Assembly: GCF_020554845.1 (NCBI RefSeq)
Contig: NZ_JAJCIA010000017.1
Span: forward strand, 23,012-87,011
Reading direction: 5' to 3'
Origin: Blautia faecis
Lineage (GTDB): Bacteria > Bacillota > Clostridia > Lachnospirales > Lachnospiraceae
DNA: 64,000 nt
The position numbers were made by a program, and so were the translations under genes. This document shows positions 52,391-61,700 of the stretch, piece by piece. Below the pieces are notes generated by a model, which had not been told where the DNA came from, did not search any database, and saw nothing but the letters and a program-made list of their open reading frames with translations. Position 1 is the first letter of the stretch. Each line of letters starts with the position of its first letter.

Positions 52391-52662
52391 TGCTAACGGA
52401 AATATTCGCTGGAATAAAATAGAGTAAGCGATGAATAACCACCCGTGTACGACTTCCAGGAGACCTCAGATAGGAAGGTCCCCTCGATTTTCCGGCAGTA
52501 TTTTTTCTGTATCTGTTATTCCTGAACAATTTTCCTTTATGAATTCACTCCACGGCATCAGCTGTTTTATCCCCAAATAGGAGTAAAACCTTGCTCGATG
52601 GCAGGCGGCGGCGTGTCAAAAAATATATGGAATTGTTTTAGAACCGCCCCGGAGGGGACAGG

Positions 52663-54327
52663 TCAGCCCTTGACCTGTTCCACCTCCGGGATGGGTTTGA
52701 GATTGAAGTGAATTTCGATAGAAATGTGTCGTGTCTTATCGCTGTCGATGTGTTCATGGACAACGATTTCTTTAATCAGGCGGTTTAAGGTGGCGGCGTC
52801 CAACTCCGTGATGTCGGCATATTCCTGAATGGCGTCCACCCATTGTTTGGCGTCCATCGCCAGCCGCATTTCATCAGCCAGCTTCTTGCGCCCCTGTGCA
52901 ACCCGTTCTTTCAGTTCGGCCTGTTCCTTCTGCGTCTTGTCCAGCATGAGATTGAAGTTGGCTTCGCTGATCCGCCCGGCAACCATATCCTCATAGAGCC
53001 GCAGCACCATCTTTTCCAGTACCTCAATCCGTTCCTCGTCTTTTGTCAGGGAACGCTCCAACGCTTCCCGCTGGCCTTTCTGCTCGGCTTCACAGGTGTT
53101 GGTCAGTTTCCCGGCAATGGCTTCCCCATCGGTCAGGGCAGCCTTGGCGCACTCCCGGATTTTGTTCAGGACAAGGTGGTAAAGGGTATCGTATTCCACC
53201 CGGTGCTGGGTGCAATGGTTCTTGCCGAACGCACCATAGGTCTTACAGGCGTAAATCTGCTGCGGGTGCTTGGCGTGGGTGGTGCGGATGGTCAGTGACT
53301 TGCCGCACTCGCCGCACTTGATAAGCCCGGCAAACAGGCTGGTTTCCCCGTCTTGCCGGGGGCGCTGGCGGGATTTCAGCTTGTCCTGCACGATGGCAAA
53401 ACTTTTGCTGTCAATCAACGGCTCGTGCCGTTCCTCCACCACAATCCAGTCCTGCGGCTTCTTCTCGCCAATGGTGCCGATTTTGAAGCGGTAGTCTTTC
53501 TTTTGGGAAGCTATCGCCCCAGTATAAACGGGATTCATCAGGATGTCCTTTATCACGGAGAAGTCCCACATATACCGCCCGTTTTCCGGGTCTTTCTTCT
53601 CCCATTTGGTGCGGACATTGCGGAAGCCCCGTTCCCGGTTCCACCATGTAGGGCAAGGCACCTTCTGTTCTTCCAGCCTGCGCCGGATGAAGTTGGGGCC
53701 GTGTCCTTCCAGCGCCCAAAGGAAGATTTGCCGGACAATGGGGGCGGTTTCCTCGTCCACCAGCAGGTGGTTTTTGTCCTCCGGGTCTTTCCGATACCCA
53801 AAGGGAGCCACACAGCCGGTAAACTGGCCTTGCTGGGCTTTCAGAAGATACGAGGAATGTACCTTCTTGGAAATATCCTTGCTGTACATCTCGTTCAGGA
53901 TGTTCTTGAACGGCGCAATGTCGTTGTTGTCCCGCATGGTGTCGATACCGTCATTCATGGCGATATAGCGGACGCCGTGCCTGGGGAAGAAGTCTTCGAT
54001 CAGTGTGCCGGTCTGCAAGTAATTTCGACCCAACCTTGATAAATCTTTTGTTATCACAAGATTTATCTGCCTGCGCTCGATGGCCTTTAACATCCGTTTC
54101 AGGTCGGGGCGCTCCATGTTCAGCCCCGTGTAGCCATCGTCCTGATAGACTGCCACAACCTCCCATCCCTGCTTTTCGCAGTAGCTTTCCAGCATATCCC
54201 GCTGGTTGGCAATACTGGCGCTCTCCCCGTCAAGGTCATCGTCTTTGGAAAGCCTGCAATAGATGGCCGCCCGGAAGCTGCCCGCCAGAATTGCGTCCAT
54301 GCCTGTGTATTCGTATCCGTTCATCAT
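52663..54327 (-). CDS. Large serine recombinase (integrase of the mobilisable element)
   Basis: 554 residues. Resolvase domain (about 15-165) with the catalytic Ser in AAIYCRLSKDDDLDG, DDGYTGLNMERPDLKRML and VITKDLSRLGRNYLQTG; recombinase domain (about 185-300, APFGYRKDPEDK, LEGHGPNFIRRRLEEQKVP); zinc ribbon CGECGKSLTIRT ... ACKTYGAFGKNHC; then a coiled coil (about 410-500). It is the TnpX/Tn1549-like class that excises and integrates elements through a circle. It marks the left end of the element. No attachment core could be found without the empty site. Confidence 0.92.
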   Translation of the reverse strand: MMNGYEYTGMDAILAGSFRAAIYCRLSKDDDLDGESASIANQRDMLESYCEKQGWEVVAVYQDDGYTGLNMERPDLKRMLKAIERRQINLVITKDLSRLGRNYLQTGTLIEDFFPRHGVRYIAMNDGIDTMRDNNDIAPFKNILNEMYSKDISKKVHSSYLLKAQQGQFTGCVAPFGYRKDPEDKNHLLVDEETAPIVRQIFLWALEGHGPNFIRRRLEEQKVPCPTWWNRERGFRNVRTKWEKKDPENGRYMWDFSVIKDILMNPVYTGAIASQKKDYRFKIGTIGEKKPQDWIVVEERHEPLIDSKSFAIVQDKLKSRQRPRQDGETSLFAGLIKCGECGKSLTIRTTHAKHPQQIYACKTYGAFGKNHCTQHRVEYDTLYHLVLNKIRECAKAALTDGEAIAGKLTNTCEAEQKGQREALERSLTKDEERIEVLEKMVLRLYEDMVAGRISEANFNLMLDKTQKEQAELKERVAQGRKKLADEMRLAMDAKQWVDAIQEYADITELDAATLNRLIKEIVVHEHIDSDKTRHISIEIHFNLKPIPEVEQVKG

Positions 54328-54333
54328 AACCGT

Positions 54334-54531
54334 TTACCCGCACAATCCAGACGGAACACGGTTTTTCTGAACCTCGTCTTTATTATATCCTAAATCTTGT
54401 GTTTTCGCAAGATTATCCTTGCCGGTATTCTGCCCATATTTTTGGGCAATCAGGCTCACAAAGACATCCGCTGCGTCCAGCTCGCCGTCAAAAACTGTGG
54501 TAACATGAATCTCTGTTTTCGTTTTTGCCAT
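54334..54531 (-). CDS. Small mobile-element protein, unknown
   Basis: 65 residues; GGAGGATAACTGCCT precedes ATG 54531. It reads TEIHVTTVFDGELDAADVFV, then SLIAQKYGQNT. Small proteins of this type commonly sit directly upstream of serine recombinases in clostridial elements. It may modulate excision; not known. 54540-54770, between it and vapE, holds no gene. Confidence 0.6.
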   Translation of the reverse strand: MAKTKTEIHVTTVFDGELDAADVFVSLIAQKYGQNTGKDNLAKTQDLGYNKDEVQKNRVPSGLCG

Positions 54532-54772
54532 AGGCAGTTATCCTCCATAATAGAATAGCCAGACAAGGAGAAGGTCGGCAACGAAGTCCGGCAACGGGCT
54601 TCAAAAAACCTCAAAACCATCTCTGTCTGGCGGTTTGGTTACAATTTATATTTTCTTTTATTTTTCTGTTGCTTTGGTTGCTGATAGGGGAAAAAGCCCG
54701 CAGTTACGGGGCTTTCCCCGGCAACCAGCCCGGCAACGGGAGTGCAACAAAGTCGGCAACGGGGCGGGATTT

Positions 54773-56167
54773 TCAGAAAGGAAGCTCCATCTGCTCTGTG
54801 ACCTCCACAAATCCCTCCGGGATTTTTTCGGCTCCGTTGCTGGTATCCGTTGCCGGGGCTTCACGCTCCCAGCCTTTCTGCCTGCCGTATTCGGGGAACA
54901 TCCGGGGATTGGAAAAGTAGTGCCAGCCTGTGACACAGTGGTTCATAATGTCGTTGACCTCCCGGATTTCCCATTGCTTCGGCTCGTCAAAGGGGTGGTT
55001 GAGGGCTTCCCTGAAAAGCTGCTTGGAACACACCATGCTGCCGGTATAGCGGTCAAGGTAGGCTTGGATCATCCCGGCCTTGGTGTCCTCCGGCATAAAA
55101 TCCCGCTGGTGCTCTTTGAGATAACGCGCCATTTCGGGGCTGAAAGACAGCTTAAAATCCCCGCTGCGGTAAATGGTCATGGCTTCCGCCCATAGCTGCT
55201 CCATGTAGGCTCTGGAAGCGGCTTCATCGTCCAAAATATGAACTTCCGCCTGTTCCGGGTACACCATGACTGGCAGAAAGCGCCGGTTGCCGGAACGGTC
55301 AAGGGGCAGGAAGTCCAGGGCGTTGGAAGTTCCTCCGAACACGCATTGCCGCAGTCTGTCCTCCGGGTGGGTTTCGTATGGGATTTTATAGACCTCCTTC
55401 TGTCGGCTCAAAAAAGACTTGATTTCCTCAATGCTCTTGGCGTTTGCGGTGGCGATCATCTCCGACATCTCGATAATCCAATGGCCTTGCAGCTTGCGGT
55501 ACACATTGTCATCGTCCAGCTTGCGAAGGTCATCGGAAAACCACTCGTCTTTCACGGCCAGCAGCCGGAAAAAGGTGGATTTTCCGGCTCCCTGACCGCC
55601 CACCAGACAGAGCATGACCTCAAACTTGCAGCCGGGATGAAATGCCCGGTGGATGGCTCCCAGCAGGAACAGCCGCAGGGCTTCATAGGTGTACTGGTCG
55701 CTGTCGGCTCCTAAAAAGTGGTGCAGACAGGTACGGATACGCTCGGTTCCGTCCCAGGTCAGGCCGTTCAGGTAGTCCCGGATGGGGTGATAGCCGTTTT
55801 CGTTGGCAACGATCCCGATGGCGGCGGCAATCTTCTTTTCGCTGGTCAGTCCATAAGTTTCTTCCAGATACAGGAGCAGATAATTCATATCCGTGTCCGT
55901 GATGGCGGTGCCGGTACGGTGGTATCCGATGGGCTTGATGATGTCGGTGCGCTCGGTCAGCAGATTTTTGGCGATTGCCCCGGAAAGCAGCGGGTCATTC
56001 TGAAAGACGGTCAGGCAGTTGCGGATACTGTTGCGGACGCCGCCTTTCTCGGTGCTTTCCAGCATGGCTTTGACTTCCTCAACGCTCCGGGGTGGCGGTG
56101 CTTCTTGCATGGTCTGTTCTGCGGCCTGCCGTATCTCCGGCGGCAAGCTCTGCCATTCGTCTTTCAA
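54773..56167 (-). CDS. Virulence-associated E (VapE/VirE) family helicase-like protein
   Basis: 464 residues from TTG 56167, preceded by AGGAAGTGAG and overlapping the primase gene by 89 nt. P-loop LVGGQGAGKSTFFRLLAVKD (about 198), Walker B-like IIEMSEMIATANAKSIEEIK and sensor region VFGGTSNALDFLPLDRSGNR belong to the VapE (PF05272) superfamily-3-like helicases. With the CHC2 primase it probably replicates the excised circle. Confidence 0.88.
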   Translation of the reverse strand: MKDEWQSLPPEIRQAAEQTMQEAPPPRSVEEVKAMLESTEKGGVRNSIRNCLTVFQNDPLLSGAIAKNLLTERTDIIKPIGYHRTGTAITDTDMNYLLLYLEETYGLTSEKKIAAAIGIVANENGYHPIRDYLNGLTWDGTERIRTCLHHFLGADSDQYTYEALRLFLLGAIHRAFHPGCKFEVMLCLVGGQGAGKSTFFRLLAVKDEWFSDDLRKLDDDNVYRKLQGHWIIEMSEMIATANAKSIEEIKSFLSRQKEVYKIPYETHPEDRLRQCVFGGTSNALDFLPLDRSGNRRFLPVMVYPEQAEVHILDDEAASRAYMEQLWAEAMTIYRSGDFKLSFSPEMARYLKEHQRDFMPEDTKAGMIQAYLDRYTGSMVCSKQLFREALNHPFDEPKQWEIREVNDIMNHCVTGWHYFSNPRMFPEYGRQKGWEREAPATDTSNGAEKIPEGFVEVTEQMELPF

Positions 56168-56714
56168 GATTGCTCACTTCCTTTCCACAGTCGATGATAA
56201 AGGCTGCCCGTTCCTCCATATCCGGGGAGAGCAGCACATCCAGCAGATAGTCCACATAGTCCTGCTTTTGCAGGGCTTCCACAAACAGCGGGTGGAAATC
56301 CTCGTCTGGTGTCTTGGGGGCATAGTCCCGTTTCCAGCGGCGCAGCAGGTTTCGGTAATCGCACAGCACCCGGAAGCAGTAACGCTCCATACGGCGGAAC
56401 CGCTGTTCCGGGGTTTCCTGCGGTGGTTTCCTGTGGCTGGACGGCTCCTTGTCCTCATAGGGGATGGAAAACGCCTGTGCCAGTATAAGGGCGGCTTCCT
56501 TTGGGCTGACAGCTTCCAGACGGGAAACAAAGTCGATCACATCCCCGTCTGCCTGACAGCCGAAACAGTGAAAGCGCCGGTCAACCTTCATGCTTGGGTT
56601 TTTGTCGGCATGGAAGGGACAGACGCACATCCCGTTTCGTCCCACCCGGATTCCGAAATGCTCGGCAGCCTGCCGGGTGGTAACAAACTGCTTGACAGCT
56701 TCAAATACATTCAA
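56079..56714 (-). CDS. CHC2 zinc-finger primase-like protein
   Basis: 211 residues. The zinc finger is complete: CVCPFHADKNPSMKVDRRFH and CFGCQADGDVIDFV, i.e. C-x2-H type with the second Cys pair, as in DnaG. The catalytic TOPRIM domain is absent, which is usual for this element family. It probably loads or primes with VapE. Confidence 0.87.
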   Translation of the reverse strand: MNVFEAVKQFVTTRQAAEHFGIRVGRNGMCVCPFHADKNPSMKVDRRFHCFGCQADGDVIDFVSRLEAVSPKEAALILAQAFSIPYEDKEPSSHRKPPQETPEQRFRRMERYCFRVLCDYRNLLRRWKRDYAPKTPDEDFHPLFVEALQKQDYVDYLLDVLLSPDMEERAAFIIDCGKEVSNLERRMAELAAGDTAGRRTDHARSTATPER

Positions 56715-56777
56715 CTAAATCCTCCTGAAAATAAGAAAAGCGCCTGTCATTCTCGAAAAGAAAATGGCAAGCGCCTG

Positions 56778-58367
56778 TTAAAGTTCCATATCCTGTTTTT
56801 TCTCTGTGCGGGATTGCTGGCGTTTCTCGGCCTGTTCCTCCCGGATACGCTGTGCCCGGCCTTTGACTGCCTGCTGGATGGATGGTTTCTTGCCCGGCTC
56901 GGCGGTCTGGCGGTACTGCTCGGACGGAAGCACCTGATTGAGCCAGTGGCGCACATCCCGGAGAATCTTCACATCCTCCTGCACCGCTGACAGGCGTTCC
57001 TTATACTCGGCCACCTCTCCGGCAAGCTGCGTCCGTTCCTCATTCAGCTTTTTGGTGCTGTACTTGGTTCCCTCCAAATGCACCTTGAAATAGCGGACAG
57101 CGGCATTGTAGGCGTCCAGCTCGTCCCGATGGGCGGCTGCAAACTGTTCCTTTGGTTTCTTAAACCGAATAGCGGCATATTCCGCATGAACCGGCTTGTG
57201 GGCTTCAAAGTTGGCGATATGGGAAAGCATGGTGTCGACCTCCTTCATGCGTTTTTCCTTCGGCTTCATCTCTGCCCGGATGGAAACGGCCTGTCCGCTG
57301 ACGGTATCCAGATAGGCGTCCAAACTCTCCACGGTGGACAGCTCCTTTTCCCGCAGATAGCGGATGGCGACCATAACCTTGTTGAAGTCGTTCACAGTGC
57401 CTTTGAGCTGGCCTTTGCTCGTCCAGCCGGTGCGCTCCTCCCGGCGCAAATCCAGATATTGGCCCAGCAGCTCCGGCAGGGTGGGTTCCTTCGCTTCCTG
57501 CAAGGCTTCCAGCAGGGTGGCCTTTTTCTCCTTCAGGTCTGCAATCCAGCCTTTCAGGTGGCGCACCATCTGACGGATCGACTGCATGAGCCGGTTGGCG
57601 GCGGTAATGTCCCGGTTCAAGTTGCCGATGTTGGTCTGTATCCCTCTTTTCTCCATCTGGCTGACCGCTGGCCCCATGTGGACAGTGGGGATTTTATCAA
57701 GCCCCTGTCGCTCATAGGAACGAAGGTCAAGGCGCTCCGGGCGGTCATTGGCTTCCAGATAGCGGTTTGCCGTAGCCGCCCAGCCTTGCCGCCATATCTC
57801 GCCGTACTTCTGGTCGTTCCAGTCCACGGTGTCCTCCTTGTGGCTTTTCCAGTTCCCGGACGGGAGCCGGATACGCTCGCCGTTCTCGTCAAGGTCATAA
57901 ACCTTCCGGCTCTTGGGAAGCCATTTCCCGGTTTCGTCCATTGCCCGGATGGTCAGCAGGATGTGGGCATGGGGATTCCCGTCCCCCTTGTCGTGAATGG
58001 CAAAATCGGCAATCATGCCTTTGGAAACAAAAAACTCCCGGCAATAGTCCCGGATCAGGCCGGCGTGCTGTGACCGGGGGATTTCCCTCGGTATGGCAAG
58101 TACGATCCTTCGGGCAAGCTGGGAGTTCCATTGTTTTTCTACGGCTTCGGCGGCGTTCCACAAGGTGTTGCGGTCTGCGTACTCCGGCGGGGCGTGGGGC
58201 GGCAGCATGATTTCTGTGTGGACGATCCCTCGTTTCTCTGCATAGTATTTCTGCTTCTGGTCGTACTCGGAAAACAACCGTTCGCCGCTCTGATAAGCTG
58301 CGGCGGCTACGGCTGACTGGCGGTTGCTGCGCTGAACGATTTTTATATCATGGTGGGGACAGAGCAT
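56778..58367 (-). CDS. MobA/MobL-family relaxase
   Basis: 529 residues. N-terminal nicking domain: VQRSNRQSAVAAAAYQSGER (with the catalytic Tyr), then FAIHDKGDGNPHAHILLT (the His motif that holds the metal) and WAATANRYLEANDRPERLDL. The C-terminal 250 residues form a long coiled coil. It nicks the element at oriT and leads transfer through the machinery of a helper conjugative element. The likely oriT is at 61646-61700, now separated from this gene by an IS91-type insertion. Confidence 0.9.
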   Translation of the reverse strand: MLCPHHDIKIVQRSNRQSAVAAAAYQSGERLFSEYDQKQKYYAEKRGIVHTEIMLPPHAPPEYADRNTLWNAAEAVEKQWNSQLARRIVLAIPREIPRSQHAGLIRDYCREFFVSKGMIADFAIHDKGDGNPHAHILLTIRAMDETGKWLPKSRKVYDLDENGERIRLPSGNWKSHKEDTVDWNDQKYGEIWRQGWAATANRYLEANDRPERLDLRSYERQGLDKIPTVHMGPAVSQMEKRGIQTNIGNLNRDITAANRLMQSIRQMVRHLKGWIADLKEKKATLLEALQEAKEPTLPELLGQYLDLRREERTGWTSKGQLKGTVNDFNKVMVAIRYLREKELSTVESLDAYLDTVSGQAVSIRAEMKPKEKRMKEVDTMLSHIANFEAHKPVHAEYAAIRFKKPKEQFAAAHRDELDAYNAAVRYFKVHLEGTKYSTKKLNEERTQLAGEVAEYKERLSAVQEDVKILRDVRHWLNQVLPSEQYRQTAEPGKKPSIQQAVKGRAQRIREEQAEKRQQSRTEKKQDMEL

Positions 58368-58437
58368 AACGGCTTCCTCCTTCCTGTGGGTGATTGGATG
58401 GGGTGGTGGTTTGCCACCTCATTTTGGGCAAAAGAAA

Positions 58438-58465
58438 AGCAGGAAACCGTTTCTGATTTCCTGCT
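58438..58465 (-). terminator. Intrinsic terminator after the TfoX gene
   Basis: AGCAGGAAA (58438-58446) pairs with TTTCCTGCT (58457-58465); on the minus strand TTTTCTTTTG follows. It separates the TfoX transcript from the relaxase gene. Confidence 0.72.
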
Positions 58466-58556
58466 CGGTGGTGCCGCCAGTGGACGGCGGGTATTCATTT
58501 TTCGGTGGTTTATCAGTCAGACAAAGTGAAAGTTTTCCAGTTAATCAAGCCGAAAG

Positions 58557-58856
58557 TCATCCATTCCTTTTTCGTATAGCAGCCGTATCTTGAACCGCTT
58601 TCGGAAGCCAATCAGCATTTGCATAATCCAAGGGAATTACCAACTCTTGGATTTTATCTTCCTTGGTCGGCCTTTTTATGTCTTTCGGCAAATAATCCAG
58701 TCCGACTTCTCGCAAGCTCATAACACTATTGTGAATCCATCCGACCGCCTGTCCATCACAGTACAGGCAATAGCAGCCAAACATCTTTTTCACTTCTACA
58801 TTCAAGCCTTTAAGATGATCCATCCACTCTCGGACTATATTTTCTAATTCATAAGC
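58557..58856 (-). CDS. TfoX/Sxy N-terminal domain protein
   Basis: 99 residues from ATG 58856 (GGAGGTGTTCGA upstream; a longer frame to 58967 is rejected). It reads NVEVKKMFGCYCLYCDGQAV, then MSLREVGLDYLPKDIKRPTK and LVIPLDYANADWLPKAVQDT, the TfoX_N fold. In gamma-proteobacteria TfoX governs competence, but single-domain clostridial members have no known role. It is cargo of the element. Confidence 0.75.
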   Translation of the reverse strand, partial: AYELENIVREWMDHLKGLNVEVKKMFGCYCLYCDGQAVGWIHNSVMSLREVGLDYLPKDIKRPTKEDKIQELVIPLDYANADWLPKAVQDTAAIRKRNG

Positions 58857-59133
58857 CATTCGAACACCTCCACAAAAAGGAATTGAACAAAATCGCTGCG
58901 CGATGGCCTGCCAAGGCTGTGGCATAGCGATTTTCTGTTTTCTATAATAAAAAACAGTGGAAAGCAAGTCCTAAAAGTAGTATTGTTAAATCACCACAAA
59001 ATAACAATCAAACAGGATCGACCTTCCCACTGCCTATGAAAAGAATACCACCCTTCCGCTTGGTTGGCAAGCGGTTTTATGACCAAAATGCACCTCCATA
59101 TAAAGCAGTGTTCCGGATAACTACTGATTTTAT

Positions 59134-59999
59134 ATGGAGGATTTTATTATGTATGAAAAATATTTAGAACAGCTTGAGGAAGCCGGAAAAATCCGTAACC
59201 TCAAAGAGCGTTCCATCAACTGCTATAAAAACTATGTTTCTTACTTTCTGAAATATCAGAATAAGAATCCCAAAGAACTTACCTGTCAGGATGTCAGGGC
59301 TTTTTGCTTGCAAAAAAAGAGGAAGGACTGAAAGCCACAACTCTGAATCTTTACAATTCTGCCATCCGTTTTTTCTATCGAAATGTCCTGCATATCCTTT
59401 GGGATGACATTACAGTTCCACGTATGATCCTAGAACATAAGCTTCCGACCGTACTGACTGTTGATGAAATAGACCGTCTATTAGAAGCTGTTGATGATAT
59501 CAAATATAGAGCCATGTTTGCAACGATGTATTCTTCCGGGATGCGGGTTTCTGAAGTGATCCACCTTCATTATGATGATATTTCCCGTTCAAATATGCAG
59601 ATCCATGTCCGAGATACGAAGAACAGGATGGATCGCTATACAATTCTTTCTAAACGGTGTCTGGATATCCTTACGCAATACTGGTTTGAGAAAGGACGTC
59701 CCCGTGGGATCCTGTTTCCTAATAAATTTACTGGTAATTACCTGACAGTCAGTACACTGGAGCAAGTGATGCGACGGGCAGTATCCGATGCTGAACTTCC
59801 AAAGAAAGCAACTCCACACTGTCTCCGTCATAGCTTTGCAACTCATCTGATGGAGCAGGGAGTAGAACGGCAGAATATTCAGGCACTGCTTGGACACCGT
59901 GACCCAAAATCCACGGAAGTTTATCTTCATGTCAGCAACAAATCCCTCATGGGAATCCAAAGTCCCTTTGACAGGAAAGAAGGTGCTGATTATGAATAA
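59134..59999 (+). CDS. Tyrosine recombinase of the IS91-type element, made by -1 frameshifting
   Basis: Frame 1 starts at ATG 59134 (TGGAGGATTTTATT upstream) and stops at 59331 (65 residues, the N-terminal SAM-like DNA-binding domain, LKERSINCYKNYVSYFLKYQ). The catalytic domain continues in the -1 frame to 59999 (GMRVSEVIHLHYDD with Arg, HCLRHSFATHLMEQ with His-x-x-Arg, LGHRDPKSTEVYLHVS with His and Tyr). The switch point is A AAA AAG at 59313-59319, in the right phase for -1 slippage, giving FCLQKKEEGLKATTL. All catalytic residues are present, so a full enzyme of about 288 residues is possible. A simple base loss in the A7 run is the alternative. Confidence 0.75.
59313..59319 (+). promoter_or_regulatory. 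Slippery heptamer A AAA AAG
   Basis: The zero-frame codons are CAA AAA AAG, so the heptamer is in the canonical X XXY YYZ phase used by IS3- and IS1-type elements. The zero-frame stop follows 10 nt later at 59329. No obvious stimulatory stem is visible directly downstream. Confidence 0.5.
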
Positions 60000-61143
60000 G
60001 CCCACCGTCCAGGATATTTTCCGGTGTTTTTATTCGGCATACCTTGAAAAGTATTCTCCTTCTCCGGAACAGGCAAAAGTTGCCCGGAACATCTTGAACT
60101 GCAAAACCGGAGCCTATGGTGCAAACGTCAGTGTATGTGAAGACTGTGGTGCTGTTCAGATTCACTATAATTCCTGCCGCAACCGTTGTTGTCCCATGTG
60201 TCAGGCTGTTCCAAAGGAAATGTGGATGGATGCCCGCAAAGAGGATGTGCTTGATGCACCCTACTTCCACTTGGTATTTACAGTTCCTGACATTCTGAAT
60301 CCAATCATTTACAATAATCAGAAACTGTTATATGACACCCTGTATCATGCAGCTTCTGCTACAATCAGTGAACTGACTGCTGACCCAAAGCACCTTGGTG
60401 CTGCTGTCGGCTATATCTGCATCCTGCATACATGGGGATCTGAAATGAACTTTCATCCCCATATCCATACAATACTGCTCGGCGGTGGTCTGACATCCAA
60501 AAACGAATGGAAAGACAACGGTACTGAGTTTTTTCTTCCTATATGGGCTATCTCCAAAGTCTTTCGTGGAAAATATATGGATGAGTTGAAAAATCTCTGG
60601 AATACGAATCAACTTAAGTTTCATGGAACTGCCGAAAAATACAGTAACCATTATGTGTTCAAAGAACTGATTGATTTCTGTTATGATGCGGAATGGATTC
60701 CTTATTGTAAGAAAACTTTTAACGGCGCACAGTCTGTGATTGACTACCTTGGAAAGTATACCCATAGGATTGCCATCAGCAATCACCGCATCATCTGTAT
60801 GGACGATGAAAACGTTACTTTTTCTGTAAAGGATTACCGGAACAAAGGACAATGGAAAGAACTGACTCTTTCCGGTGTTGAATTTATACGACGGTTTCTG
60901 ATGCACGTACCGCCAAAACGTTTTGTCAGGATTCGGCATTACGGACTTCTTTGTTCCCGTAGCAAACACAAGAAACTGACTTTATGCCGGAATCTCCTTG
61001 GATGCCAAAAGTATCTCTCGAAGCTTCGAGGTAAGGAGATACCAGAAATATTAAAACAGCTTTATGAGATAAACATTTGTGTGTGTAAATCCTGTGGCGG
61101 GCATCTTGGAAAACCACAGCTTCGAATACCACAAAGAGGTTAA
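59992..61143 (+). CDS. IS91-family HUH transposase
   Basis: 383 residues from ATG 59992, overlapping the integrase stop. Zinc-binding N-terminus: SVCEDCGAVQIHYNSCRNRC and CPMCQ; HUH motif in NFHPHIHTILLGG; catalytic Tyr in DYLGKYTHRIAISNHRI; C-terminal zinc pair CVCKSCGGHLG. One catalytic Tyr is evident, as in the ISCR branch. It moves by rolling-circle replication and can carry adjacent DNA. Confidence 0.9.
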   Translation: MNKPTVQDIFRCFYSAYLEKYSPSPEQAKVARNILNCKTGAYGANVSVCEDCGAVQIHYNSCRNRCCPMCQAVPKEMWMDARKEDVLDAPYFHLVFTVPDILNPIIYNNQKLLYDTLYHAASATISELTADPKHLGAAVGYICILHTWGSEMNFHPHIHTILLGGGLTSKNEWKDNGTEFFLPIWAISKVFRGKYMDELKNLWNTNQLKFHGTAEKYSNHYVFKELIDFCYDAEWIPYCKKTFNGAQSVIDYLGKYTHRIAISNHRIICMDDENVTFSVKDYRNKGQWKELTLSGVEFIRRFLMHVPPKRFVRIRHYGLLCSRSKHKKLTLCRNLLGCQKYLSKLRGKEIPEILKQLYEINICVCKSCGGHLGKPQLRIPQRG

Positions 61144-61172
61144 AAGCTTATTCTTTCATACATTTTCTAAAG

Positions 61173-61187
61173 CCTCAAAGCTTGAGG
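61173..61187 (+). terminator. Terminator of the IS91-family transposase gene
   Basis: CCTCAA-AGC-TTGAGG followed by TTTTGTTG, 30 bp after the transposase stop. The stretch 61190-61640 that follows has no gene I can support; it probably contains the element's end and the leader of the mobilisation region. Confidence 0.65.
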
Positions 61188-61645
61188 TTTTGTTGTCGTA
61201 CCTATTTATCTGAAAATACTTGATTTCTGTAGCTTCTGCACAGAAAATCCTGTATAATCACAGGTAAGTACAAAAGATTGAAAGTCCATAGGTAATGACT
61301 ACCCGGACGCTCACTTTGTTCAATGAGGTCAAATCGAAAATGGTGTAAACGAAGGGGCAGTTCACTGGAATGTCAAAACTGCTTTTTCGTTTACTCCATC
61401 ATCGATTCTAACCTAAAGAATTTGTCACTGACTTCATTATATTTCATTTATCCGGAAATGTATAGCTGGATTTTGTAAAACTTGTCGGACGGGAACATCT
61501 TGCAGTGCAAGGTGTTTCCGGGCGGCAAGTCCACAAAAGGGTAGCTGGCGCAGCCAGCGCAGGGGAAGCATAGCGTCCCCTGTGATGATTGGAAGCAACC
61601 GCAAGTGTGCTGGAAATCATCCGCTTTCCGCAGGAAGCCCCCGGC

Positions 61646-61700
61646 AGGGCGCAACGCACCGGCTCGACCGGTGTATAGTTGCGCCCTTACTCCGTAAGGG
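61646..61700. other. oriT: Probable oriT of the mobilisable element
   Basis: A perfect 10-bp inverted repeat AGGGCGCAAC (61646-61655) / GTTGCGCCCT (61678-61687) encloses a second one, CACCGG (61657-61662) / CCGGTG (61668-61673). The hairpin CCCTTAC-TCC-GTAAGGG (61684-61700) overlaps its right arm. Nested inverted repeats next to GCGCCCT-type sequence are the usual form of oriT in MobA/MobL elements. The nick site cannot be fixed by eye. Confidence 0.55.

Larger units (their letters stand above)
59100..61190 (+). mobile_element. IS91-family element with upstream tyrosine integrase gene
   Basis: Two overlapping plus-strand genes, a tyrosine recombinase and a Y1/HUH transposase, form the two-gene layout known in some IS91 members. 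Boundaries are approximate: IS91 elements lack terminal inverted repeats and make no target duplication, and I cannot fix oriIS and terIS by eye. It sits inside the mobilisable element, on the strand opposite to its genes, between the relaxase/TfoX genes and the probable oriT. Confidence 0.65.

Noticed and set aside
57078..58073. A 331-codon plus-strand frame
   Set aside because: It is antisense to the MobA/MobL relaxase, has no ribosome binding site, and its composition is that of a mirrored coiled coil.
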